The notes beneath the pieces are model-generated. The model ran no database searches, was not told where the DNA came from, and worked only from the letters and a program-made list of their open reading frames with translations. Shown here one piece after another: positions 1-7,561 of a stretch of 14,611 nt of DNA. This DNA is from Clostridiaceae bacterium (lineage in GTDB: Bacteria > Bacillota > Clostridia > Peptostreptococcales > Peptostreptococcaceae): positions 1 through 14,611 of the forward strand of contig CABIVQ010000066.1 of assembly GCA_902362365.1 (NCBI GenBank), written 5' to 3'. The number at the start of each line of letters is the position of its first letter. Positions within the stretch are counted from its first letter, which is position 1. The position numbers and the translations under genes were made by a program.

Positions 1-82
1 GCAAGTGTCTTGGATATAAGACACCTGCAGAGGTATTTGATGCAACATGAATATAAAGTGTTGCACTTATATTGACAATCTA
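1..82 (+). mobile_element. Right-hand (3') end of an IS30-family insertion sequence, partial
   Basis: The first 50 bases encode the C-terminus of an IS30-type transposase. The following bases (about 56-82) contain GTTGCACTTATATTGACAAT, which resembles the terminal inverted repeats seen at the end of IS30-group elements in Firmicutes. The left end and any target-site duplication lie outside the window, so the exact right boundary is an estimate. The element ends about 200 bases upstream of the fructose regulator and reads toward it. A TTGACA hexamer (72-77) sits in the presumed end, but no -10 box is found at a usable distance. Confidence 0.6.
3..50 (+). CDS. IS30-family transposase, C-terminal fragment
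   Basis: The reading frame starting at base 3 gives KCLGYKTPAEVFDAT followed by TGA at 48-50. IS30-family transposases of the DDE type typically end in a block of the form R-x-CLGY-x-TP-x-EVF just after the catalytic glutamate region, so this is recognised as the last 15 residues of such an enzyme. The rest of the gene is upstream of the window. Nothing can be said about whether the whole transposase is intact. Confidence 0.75.
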   Translation, partial: KCLGYKTPAEVFDAT

Positions 83-287
83 TCATATTAAATTCAATTG
101 ATTTTCAGCTAATTTTGTATATATAGTTTCAAATACATTAGTATATTTATTCAAATTATTTGATTAAATACGTATAAATACAAAAAATACAGAGCAATAG
201 AATAATAAATTATATATAAAGAGCTAGTTTAATTATTAACAAATTGGTATTATATTGTAGTAAACAATTACAAAAATGGGTGGTATT

Positions 288-2069
288 ATGAGCATAAATA
301 TAAATAGCAGGGAAACTAAAATAATTAATATATTAAAAAATGCAGTAGAACCAATTAGTGGAGTAGCTTTAAGTGAAGAAATTGGATGCTCGACTAAAAC
401 TATACAAAGTGATATAAAAAACATTAATAAAGTTCTAGTTAAAAGTGAAATTGTATCCATAAGAGGCAAAGGATATAAACTTAAAGGGGATTTTGAAGAA
501 TTAGATATAAAAAATGATATTTATGATGATATAAATAGAGAAAGTTATATTCTAAAAAAAATGATAAATCTAAGTAATTGTAATGATAATTATATAAGAA
601 TAGAAGATCTAGCAGATTTAATGTATGTTAGTTTATCAACAGTAAAAAATGATTTAAAAGAAGTTAAAAAGAAATTAAATGATAATAATATTAAAGTTGA
701 AACGAAGCATAAGCAAGGAATATACATAAGTGGAAGTGAAGATAACATTATAAAGTTTATTATAAATATCTGTAACGATAAATCTAATAACCTTAATTTA
801 AATGATTTTCTAATAACAGAAGTTATAAATAATATATTTAAAATAAAACATAATATATTAGAGGTATTAGAAAAAGAAAGCCTACTAATTACAGATTTAG
901 AATTTAAAAATATATTAGATTATATTTTAATATCTTTAAGTAGAAACTCAATAGATAAAGATAATCTTATAAATAAATATATTAATAATTATAAGGAAAA
1001 AAGAAATAAAATAATAAACAATGATTCTAATAAAGAAAAGATAAAAAAAGCTATAAAAATATTCTGTGAGAATTTAAAAATTGCTACGAATATAGATATT
1101 ACTGAAGATAAAATCTTTGAAGAATGTTTAGATAGCCATATAAGTAATTTATGTAAGAAGAAGGAATTAGGTATAAGTGAATCATATCCTATAAGTGCTA
1201 ATGAAATAAAATTAAAATATGCATTTGCTTTTGAACTTGCAAAGATAGCAAAAAAAACTATTGAAGATAACTTAGAAATAAGTATTAATGAAGAAGAGAC
1301 TGGAAATATTGCTCTACATATTGGTGGAGCAATAGAAAGAGCTAATCAAAATACAAAGAAAAAAATATATAAAGTAGTTATTGTGTGTACTTCAGGTATT
1401 GGAACATCAATGCTTATAAAATCAAAATTGGAAAATTTATTTTATAATAAAATCGAAATTGTAAAAGTTATTCCAGCATATTTAATTGATTATATAAATG
1501 TTATTGATGTAGATTTTGTTATTTCAACAGTACCTATGGAATTAGAAAATACACCATTAATTAAAATTTCTCCTTTATTAAATGAAAAAGAAGTTAAAAT
1601 AATAGAAAAGTATTTAGAAACTGAAAAAGTATATTCAAACCTAAGTATTCAATATTTATTAGAAAGAGACTTATTTTTTACAAATTTAATTTTGGATACA
1701 AAAGAAAAAATAATAGAGTACATGGCAGATGCTTTAATCGAAAAAGAATATATAGATGAGGAGATGAAACAATCATTTTTTGATAGAGAAAAAATTGCAA
1801 CTACTGAAATAGGCAATATGGTAGCAATTCCTCATGGAGCTAAAGGAAAAATCTTTAAAAATAGAATAGCAATAGGAATTTTAAGAAAACCAATAAAATG
1901 GGAAATTAATGAAGTAAAATTAGTAATTATGATGGCTATTGATACAGAATTTGTATTAAATTATGAAGAGTTATTTTCTGATATATATAAAAGAGTCGAT
2001 TCTATTGCAAAGGTAATAAATATATGTGAGAATCAAAGTTTTGATAAGTTTAGAAATATGTTTAATTAA
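288..2069 (+). CDS. PRD-domain transcriptional regulator with PTS EIIB-like and EIIA domains (BglG/MtlR/LicR type), probable fructose-operon regulator
   Basis: A 593-residue DNA-binding regulator whose activity is expected to be set by PTS phosphorylation. Domains in order: an N-terminal winged HTH (about 10-60, helix around SEEIGCSTKTIQSDI), a second Mga-like HTH (about 100-140), PRD1 (about 165-250), PRD2 (about 255-360, with His284 in LDSHI and His344 in ALHIGGAIER), an EIIB-like domain (about 362-450, Cys367 in VCTSGIGTS) and an EIIA fru/mtl-type domain (about 460-593, His516 in VAIPHG). PRD1 has Tyr212 where many relatives carry His in an LxxHLxIAxxR block, so PRD2 is likely the main regulatory PRD. 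I prefer ATG at 288 over ATG at 276 because GGGTGG at 278-283 then serves as the ribosome binding site. The gene reads in the same direction as fruK and fruA, which supports control of fructose uptake. No RNA-binding antiterminator domain is present, so it should act on DNA. Exact target unproven. Confidence 0.88.
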   Translation: MSININSRETKIINILKNAVEPISGVALSEEIGCSTKTIQSDIKNINKVLVKSEIVSIRGKGYKLKGDFEELDIKNDIYDDINRESYILKKMINLSNCNDNYIRIEDLADLMYVSLSTVKNDLKEVKKKLNDNNIKVETKHKQGIYISGSEDNIIKFIINICNDKSNNLNLNDFLITEVINNIFKIKHNILEVLEKESLLITDLEFKNILDYILISLSRNSIDKDNLINKYINNYKEKRNKIINNDSNKEKIKKAIKIFCENLKIATNIDITEDKIFEECLDSHISNLCKKKELGISESYPISANEIKLKYAFAFELAKIAKKTIEDNLEISINEEETGNIALHIGGAIERANQNTKKKIYKVVIVCTSGIGTSMLIKSKLENLFYNKIEIVKVIPAYLIDYINVIDVDFVISTVPMELENTPLIKISPLLNEKEVKIIEKYLETEKVYSNLSIQYLLERDLFFTNLILDTKEKIIEYMADALIEKEYIDEEMKQSFFDREKIATTEIGNMVAIPHGAKGKIFKNRIAIGILRKPIKWEINEVKLVIMMAIDTEFVLNYEELFSDIYKRVDSIAKVINICENQSFDKFRNMFN

Positions 2070-2098
2070 AAAGGATAAACTAAATAATGAATCTGAAT

Positions 2099-2129
2099 AA
2101 ATTTCTCTTTTGACTAAGAGAAATTTTTT
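2099..2129 (+). terminator. Hairpin terminator or attenuator between regulator gene and fruK
   Basis: AAATTTCTCT (2099-2108) pairs with AGAGAAATTT (2117-2126), with an 8-base loop and a T run through 2129. It lies 30 bases after the regulator stop and 63 bases before the fruK start. It probably uncouples regulator transcription from fruK-fruA. Because the regulator is PTS-responsive, an attenuator role is also possible, but no competing antiterminator hairpin was found. Confidence 0.65.
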
Positions 2130-2191
2130 AACTTTCAGGGAAAATGATTTCAGAATACTATATAAATATAAGAAAAAACAGAGGTGAAAAT

Positions 2192-3109
2192 ATGATATAT
2201 ACGGTGACACTTAATCCAGCAATTGATTATTTAATAAATTTAGACAACTTAGAAATTGGACGTATAAATAGAGTAGAATATGAAAAAGTTTATGCAGGTG
2301 GAAAGGGAATAAATGTTTCTAATATGCTAAAGCAATTAGGCTATGAAAATACTGCATTAGGATTTATAAGCGGATTTACAGGAGAATTTATTGTTAATAC
2401 TTTAATGGAAAAAGGAATTAATAATAAATTTATAAGATTAAAAAATGGATTTACTAGGATAAATGTAAAGGTTAAAGGAAAAGAAGAAACTGAAATTAAT
2501 GGTAAAGGGCCAGCGATCACTAATAATGAACTTAATGAACTTTATAAGATATTAGAAAACTTAAATAGTAGTGATATCTTAGTACTAGCTGGAAGTATAC
2601 CATCAACACTTGATGATAAGTTATATGAAAACATAATGGATAGAATAAAAGATAATAATGTAAAGGTTGTAGTTGATGCAACTAAAAACTTATTACTAAA
2701 TGTTCTAAAATATAAGCCATTTTTAATAAAACCAAATAATCATGAATTAGAAGAAATATTTAATGTAAAACTAAATAATAATGAAGAAATAATAAAATAT
2801 GCTAAAAAACTGAAAGAAATGGGTGCTTTGAATGTATTAGTGTCTATGGGGAAAGATGGAGCATTACTACTAACAGAAAACGATGAAGTATATGTAAGTA
2901 ATGTAGCTAAAGGAATTGTAAAAAATTCTGTAGGAGCAGGAGATTCCATGGTAGCAGGATTCATCGCTGGGTACTTAAATACAAATAGTTACTCAGAAGG
3001 TTTAAAATTAGGTGCTGCATCAGGAGGTGCTACTGCATTTTCTTATGATATTGCAACTAAAGAATATATTGATGAGATAAAAAAACAAATTATAGTAACT
3101 AAAATATAA
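2192..3109 (+). CDS. fruK: 1-phosphofructokinase (PfkB family)
   Basis: A cytoplasmic sugar-phosphate kinase that converts fructose-1-phosphate, the product of FruA, to fructose-1,6-bisphosphate using ATP. The 305-residue length matches the family. The N-terminus MIYTVTLNPAIDYLI is the usual FruK/LacC opening. The first PfkB signature is seen around residues 34-46 (YAGGKGINVSNML) and the second around 246-262, with the GAGD anion hole and catalytic Asp251. ATG at 2192 is chosen over the in-frame ATG at 2144 because GAGGTG (2181-2186) sits 5 bases before it and homology begins there. fruA follows after 13 bases, so the two are co-transcribed. Tagatose-6-phosphate kinase is the closest alternative, but the adjacent fructose PTS gene makes FruK far more likely. 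Confidence 0.93.
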   Translation: MIYTVTLNPAIDYLINLDNLEIGRINRVEYEKVYAGGKGINVSNMLKQLGYENTALGFISGFTGEFIVNTLMEKGINNKFIRLKNGFTRINVKVKGKEETEINGKGPAITNNELNELYKILENLNSSDILVLAGSIPSTLDDKLYENIMDRIKDNNVKVVVDATKNLLLNVLKYKPFLIKPNNHELEEIFNVKLNNNEEIIKYAKKLKEMGALNVLVSMGKDGALLLTENDEVYVSNVAKGIVKNSVGAGDSMVAGFIAGYLNTNSYSEGLKLGAASGGATAFSYDIATKEYIDEIKKQIIVTKI

Positions 3110-3122
3110 AGGAGGTAATGAT

Positions 3123-5057
3123 ATGAGAATTACAGATTTAATAGATAAGAAGTCTATTAACTTAAACTTAAAATCTACTAATAAATCAGATGTAATAAAT
3201 GAACTAGTAGAGTTAATGAATCACAGTGAAAATTTAAAAAATAAAGAAGAATATAAAAAGGCAATTTTAGCTCGTGAAGAATTAAGTACAACAGGTATAG
3301 GAGAAGGAATAGCAATTCCACATGCTAAGACTACTGCCGTTAAAAAAGCATCATTAGCGACTGGTATAAGCAAAGATGGTATAGATTATGAAGCTTTTGA
3401 TGGTAGTTTGGCAAATTTATTTTTTATGATAGCAGCACCAGATGGTGCTAATAACACACACTTAGAAGTATTAGCAAGACTTTCTACAATACTTATGGAT
3501 GAAGATTTTAGAGAAAAATTAATAAATGCTTCTTCAGAAGAAGAATTCTTAGATTTAATAAATCAAAAAGAGATGGAAAAATTTCCAGAAGAATATGAAA
3601 TTGAAGAAATAGAATTAGAAAGAGATGCTGTAGAGATAAAAGAAGAAATCAAAGAAGAAAATGATTCAAAATATCCTAAAGTTCTTGCAGTAACAGCTTG
3701 TCCAACAGGTATAGCACATACATTTATGGCAGCAGAAAGTTTAAATAAAACTGCTAATCAGAAAGGGGTTTCTATAAAAGTAGAAACAAACGGTTCATCA
3801 GGAGCTAAAAATATTTTAACTCGTGAAGAAATAGAACATGCTAATTGTATAATAGTTGCAGCGGATAAAAATGTTGATATGTCAAGGTTTAATGGTAAAA
3901 AAGTTATAATAACAAAGGTTGCAAATGGAATACACAAAGCTGATGAACTTATAGATAGGGCAGTAAAAGGAGAAGCTCCTATTTATCATGGTTCAAGTGA
4001 TAGTAAAAATTCAAATGAAGGTTCACTTGAAGAAGAAGGAGCACTTAGAAAGATTTATAAAAATTTAATGAATGGTGTTTCAAATATGTTACCATTTGTT
4101 GTAGCGGGTGGTATCCTTATAGCATTATCTTTCTTATTTGATAACTATGAAATAGATCCAGCTAATTTTGGTAAAAACACACCGATAGCTGCATATTTAA
4201 ATATGATAGGTGGATATGCATTTGATTTTATGTTACCAGTTCTTGCAGGATATATTGCGTTCTCTATTGCGGATAGACCTGCATTAGTAGTTGGATTTGT
4301 AGGTGGAATAATAGCTAAAGAAGGTGGAGCAGGATTCTTAGGAGCATTAATAGCAGGATTTTTAGCTGGTTATTTAGTACTTGGGCTTAAGAAGTTATTT
4401 AGTTCACTTCCACAAGCTCTAGAAGGTATAAAACCAATACTTCTATTTCCATTATTAGGAGCATTTATAATATCATTATTAATGACATTCATAGTAATGC
4501 CACCAGTGGTTGCACTAAATAACGGAATGACTAATTTCTTAATGGGCCTAGGTGGAAGTTCCAAGTTACTATTAGGAATAGTTTTAGGAGCTATGATGGC
4601 AGTCGATATGGGTGGTCCAGTAAATAAAGCTGCATATGTATTTGGTATTGCTGCTTTAGAGGCTGGTCAATTTGAAGTAATGGCAGCAGTAATGGCAGGT
4701 GGTATGGTGCCTCCTCTTGCAATAGCTTTAGCGACTACATTCTTTAAAAATAGATTTACAGAAGAAGAAATAAAATCTGGTATTGTTAATTATGTTATGG
4801 GATTATCGTTTATAACTGAAGGTGCTATACCATTTGCAGCAGCAGATCCAATACATGTAATACCAGCATGTGTTGTAGGTTCTGGAGTTGCAGGAGCATT
4901 GAGTATGTTATTTGGTTCAGCTCTAAGAGCTCCTCATGGTGGAATATTTGTAATACCAGTTATCTCTAATCCAATAGGATACCTGATAGCAATATGTGCA
5001 GGTTCAGTAGTAGGCATGATATTATTATCTATACTAAAAAAAACAATTAATAAATAA
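3123..5057 (+). CDS. fruA: PTS fructose transporter, fused EIIABC
   Basis: A 644-residue membrane permease-kinase that takes up fructose and phosphorylates it at C1, drawing phosphate from HPr. EIIA occupies residues 1-150, with phospho-His67 in GIGEGIAIPHAKT. A glutamate-rich linker spans about 151-183. EIIB covers about 185-285, with Cys193 in TACPTGIAHTFMAAE. EIIC runs from about 305 to the end, with multiple hydrophobic segments and the conserved blocks MGGPVNKAAYVFG, FITEGAIPFAAADP and RAPHGG. All phosphorylation residues are present and the length is normal for the fused IIABC form of Firmicutes. GGAGG at 3111-3115 lies 7 bases before ATG. It is the last gene of the fru operon. Confidence 0.96.
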   Translation: MRITDLIDKKSINLNLKSTNKSDVINELVELMNHSENLKNKEEYKKAILAREELSTTGIGEGIAIPHAKTTAVKKASLATGISKDGIDYEAFDGSLANLFFMIAAPDGANNTHLEVLARLSTILMDEDFREKLINASSEEEFLDLINQKEMEKFPEEYEIEEIELERDAVEIKEEIKEENDSKYPKVLAVTACPTGIAHTFMAAESLNKTANQKGVSIKVETNGSSGAKNILTREEIEHANCIIVAADKNVDMSRFNGKKVIITKVANGIHKADELIDRAVKGEAPIYHGSSDSKNSNEGSLEEEGALRKIYKNLMNGVSNMLPFVVAGGILIALSFLFDNYEIDPANFGKNTPIAAYLNMIGGYAFDFMLPVLAGYIAFSIADRPALVVGFVGGIIAKEGGAGFLGALIAGFLAGYLVLGLKKLFSSLPQALEGIKPILLFPLLGAFIISLLMTFIVMPPVVALNNGMTNFLMGLGGSSKLLLGIVLGAMMAVDMGGPVNKAAYVFGIAALEAGQFEVMAAVMAGGMVPPLAIALATTFFKNRFTEEEIKSGIVNYVMGLSFITEGAIPFAAADPIHVIPACVVGSGVAGALSMLFGSALRAPHGGIFVIPVISNPIGYLIAICAGSVVGMILLSILKKTINK

Positions 5058-5064
5058 ATTATTT

Positions 5065-5095
5065 AGGCTGAAGTAGAATTGTACTTCAGCCTTTT
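5065..5095 (+). terminator. Rho-independent terminator after fruA
   Basis: AGGCTGAAGTA (5065-5075) pairs perfectly with TACTTCAGCCT (5082-5092) around a 6-base loop, followed by a run of T. It begins 8 bases after the fruA stop and ends the fru operon. Confidence 0.9.
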
Positions 5096-5203
5096 ATATT
5101 TAGGGGCTTAACAAAAATTTAAAGCTAATGAACCTATAATTTTTATATAAAAGGCATAAGATATTTTATAGAATATTAAATTCTTTTGTTTGGAGGAAGC
5201 AAT

Positions 5204-6292
5204 ATGAAGATAACAATATTTCTAGGTGCAGGAGCTTCAGCAGCTGAAAATCTACCAATTCAAAATGAATTATTTAGTGAGTACTTTAAGGATCTTAAGC
5301 CTAGTGATTATGATAAAGAAATGAATAAGGAACTACATAGATTTTTTAAACAGATGTTTAATATAGATTTAAAGAAGGATAAGATAGAAGAAGTTAATTT
5401 TCCAACTTTCGAGGAAGTTTTAGGTATTTTAGACTTAGCTGAACACAGAAGAGAGTTTTTTAAAAATTTTGCTCTTGAGATGGTTAATAAAAAAAGTGAT
5501 AGTATAAGATTTGTGAGACAGTATTTGATATTATTAATGGCTTATTCAGTTAATAAAAAAAATGCAAATAAATACCATAAGATGCTATTAGATAATTTAT
5601 TAAAAGAAGATATGCTATTAGATACTACATTTATAAGTGCTAACTATGATATTAATATAGATAATACAATAGCCAGTTTATATGATGAAGAAAAGTTACC
5701 TGTTATGCTTGATTATGGTATAGATTTTACGAATTTCTACGAGGGAAATAACTGGGTGAAGCCCAAGGCACCTATGATTAAACTATATAAAATACATGGA
5801 TCTTTAAATTGGATGTATTGTCCATTCTGTAGTAGTTTGACTTTAACACCTTACGAGGGTGGGGTAATGAGAATATTAGAAGATATAGAAGGAGCTAAGT
5901 GCCTTAGATGTGGAGAAATTACTGTACCGATTATAGTACCTCCAACTTATTTTAAAGATATGTCTAATGTATTTTTGAGTAATGTTTGGAATGAAAGTGA
6001 AAAGGCTTTAAGAGAAAGTAACATATTAATTTTTTGCGGATACTCATTTCCTGAAGCAGACATACATATAAAATATATAATAAAAAGAGTTCAAACTAGT
6101 AGAAAAAAACCACCTTTAAAAATAATGGTCTTTAATAATCACGAAGGAAAAAAAGATTTCTCACTGAGAAGAGAAGAAGCTAGGTATAAAAGGTTTTTAG
6201 GTGATGATATTGTATTTACAGATAAATCTTTTCAAGATTTTGCAAAAGAACCAGGAACATATATAAAATTATTGCTTAATGATGAAAAGTGA
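5204..6292 (+). CDS. Stand-alone SIR2-like domain protein with zinc ribbon (putative NAD-dependent deacylase or NADase)
   Basis: A 362-residue protein of the SIR2_2-like group. The Rossmann NAD-binding start is FLGAGASAAE (GAGAS at 8-12). The conserved Asn/Asp pair is in SANYD (Asn147, Asp149). The likely catalytic His198 lies in YKIHGSLNW. A zinc ribbon is formed by C206-x2-C209 and C233-x2-C236. GYSFPEAD (279-286) is the typical C-terminal NAD-site block. There is no signal peptide or membrane segment. TTG at 5186 also opens the frame, but it would place GGAGG (5192-5196) inside the gene, so ATG at 5204, 7 bases after that site, is preferred. A TATAAT at 5135-5140 could be its -10, without a good -35. 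Many SIR2-like proteins act in antiphage NAD depletion, while others are deacylases. The intact zinc cysteines lean toward a conventional sirtuin fold. The physiological role is unknown. Confidence 0.85.
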   Translation: MKITIFLGAGASAAENLPIQNELFSEYFKDLKPSDYDKEMNKELHRFFKQMFNIDLKKDKIEEVNFPTFEEVLGILDLAEHRREFFKNFALEMVNKKSDSIRFVRQYLILLMAYSVNKKNANKYHKMLLDNLLKEDMLLDTTFISANYDINIDNTIASLYDEEKLPVMLDYGIDFTNFYEGNNWVKPKAPMIKLYKIHGSLNWMYCPFCSSLTLTPYEGGVMRILEDIEGAKCLRCGEITVPIIVPPTYFKDMSNVFLSNVWNESEKALRESNILIFCGYSFPEADIHIKYIIKRVQTSRKKPPLKIMVFNNHEGKKDFSLRREEARYKRFLGDDIVFTDKSFQDFAKEPGTYIKLLLNDEK

Positions 6293-6371
6293 ATTGTGAA
6301 AATTCAGAAATTAATATAGAATAATAAATAATGTATTTTTAATAAAACAAAATTACTTAGGGGGAAATAAA

Positions 6372-6746
6372 ATGAGAATTGTAGACTTAACACATTCACT
6401 AGAAAATAATATGCTTATTTATGCAGAGCCTAATAGACCTAATATTAAAAAAGTATCAACCGTAGAAGAAAATGGATATCAAGAGACATTTTTGAGTATG
6501 TTTTCACATAATGGGACTCATATAGATTCTACGAAACATATGAATGCAAAAGGTAAAACTTTAGATTTATTAGAAGTAGATAATTTTGTAGGAAAAGCAG
6601 TACTTATAGAGTTAGAAAATAAACAAACTATAGAATTAGAATATTTAAAAGAATACAAAGACAAAATAGATTCTTGTGATTTTATTATATTTAAATCAGG
6701 CTGGGATAAATATTGGGGGGAGTTAAAATGCTTGGTACAATTGTAA
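6372..6746 (+). pseudogene. Cyclase-family (kynurenine formamidase-like) protein, C-terminally truncated
   Basis: The 124-residue product begins like a full cyclase-family hydrolase (MRIVDLTHSLENNM). It keeps the family's N-terminal metal/catalytic block HNGTHIDSTKH, with His46, His50, Asp52 and His56 spaced as in KynB enzymes. Family similarity runs to GWDKYWG (110-116) and then stops: the last eight residues are read from the ribosome binding site and first codons of the next gene. Normal members have about 200-210 residues. The missing part holds the C-terminal His and Glu metal ligands, so enzymatic activity is unlikely. The start follows AGGGGGAAA (6359-6367). The stop lies 19 bases inside the DUF554 gene. 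A deletion of the 3' end fused to the DUF554 leader is the simplest explanation. Confidence 0.82.
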
Positions 6747-7441
6747 ATACTGGAGCAATAATAGGTGGATGTTTAGTTGGACTTTTAATAAAAGGAGGAA
6801 TACCAGAAAGATTAAGTAATACGGTAATGAATGGTATTGCACTTTGTGTAATATATATAGGTATATCTGGTGCATTTGAAGGTGGAAATACTTTAATAAC
6901 AATAATATCTATGGCATTTGGAGCAGCAATAGGGGAATTAATTGACTTAGATAAGTGGCTAAATAAGTTAGGAGAATTTTTAGAAAGTAAATTTTCGAAA
7001 AATAAGATAGATGATGATAGTGACGTAAAAACAAGTACAGTGACAATTTCTCAGGGGTTTGTATCTGCAAGTTTATTATTTTGTGTAGGTGCTATGGCAG
7101 TAGTAGGTTCATTAGAAAGTGGTTTAAAGGGTGTTCATGAGACATTATTCGCCAAATCTATATTAGATGGAATTTCTTCAATTATTTTTACAGCTTCTAT
7201 GGGAATCGGTGTAATTTTTTCTGGAATATCAGTTTTTATATATCAGGGAGCTATTACAATAGGAGCTTCATTTTTATCAGGTATATTAAGTGATAGTGTA
7301 GTGAATTCAATGACTGCAGTAGGGAGTTTATTAATAATGGCATTAGGTCTTAATATGATTAAAGCATGTAACATAAAAGTTGCAAATTTACTACCATCTA
7401 TGTTAATTCCTGTATTTTGTGAAATTTTCGGCATGCTTTAA
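6728..7441 (+). CDS. DUF554 family integral membrane protein
   Basis: A 237-residue protein rich in glycine and hydrophobic segments (about 5-22, 35-50, 57-70, 110-130, 145-190, 197-212, 222-235), beginning MLGTIVNTGAIIGGCLVG, the typical opening of DUF554 proteins. A polar, charged loop at about 74-107 divides the two halves. Family function is not established; it is predicted to be a cytoplasmic-membrane transporter-like protein. ATG at 6728 is preferred over TTG at 6713 because GGGGGGAG (6715-6722) is then its ribosome binding site. That site lies inside the truncated cyclase gene and the two reading frames overlap by 19 bases, so translation may be coupled. No clear terminator follows before 7562. 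Confidence 0.88.
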   Translation: MLGTIVNTGAIIGGCLVGLLIKGGIPERLSNTVMNGIALCVIYIGISGAFEGGNTLITIISMAFGAAIGELIDLDKWLNKLGEFLESKFSKNKIDDDSDVKTSTVTISQGFVSASLLFCVGAMAVVGSLESGLKGVHETLFAKSILDGISSIIFTASMGIGVIFSGISVFIYQGAITIGASFLSGILSDSVVNSMTAVGSLLIMALGLNMIKACNIKVANLLPSMLIPVFCEIFGML

Positions 7442-7561
7442 AAAAACTTTAGACAAATTCCATATTTAGGAGGAATAGTAGTATTATTAATCAAATTAAT
7501 TATATATTAGTTAATAAAATACATATTTAATTTAATGAAATTAAAAGGAGGTTGATTAATA

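Noticed and set aside
72..99. Hybrid promoter formed by TTGACA in the IS end
   Set aside because: At spacings of 16-18 bases the sequence is CAATTG-like with no resemblance to TATAAT, so only a -35 can be seen.
5186..5203. TTG start for the SIR2-like protein
   Set aside because: It would put the GGAGG ribosome binding site inside the coding sequence; ATG 5204 is ideally placed.
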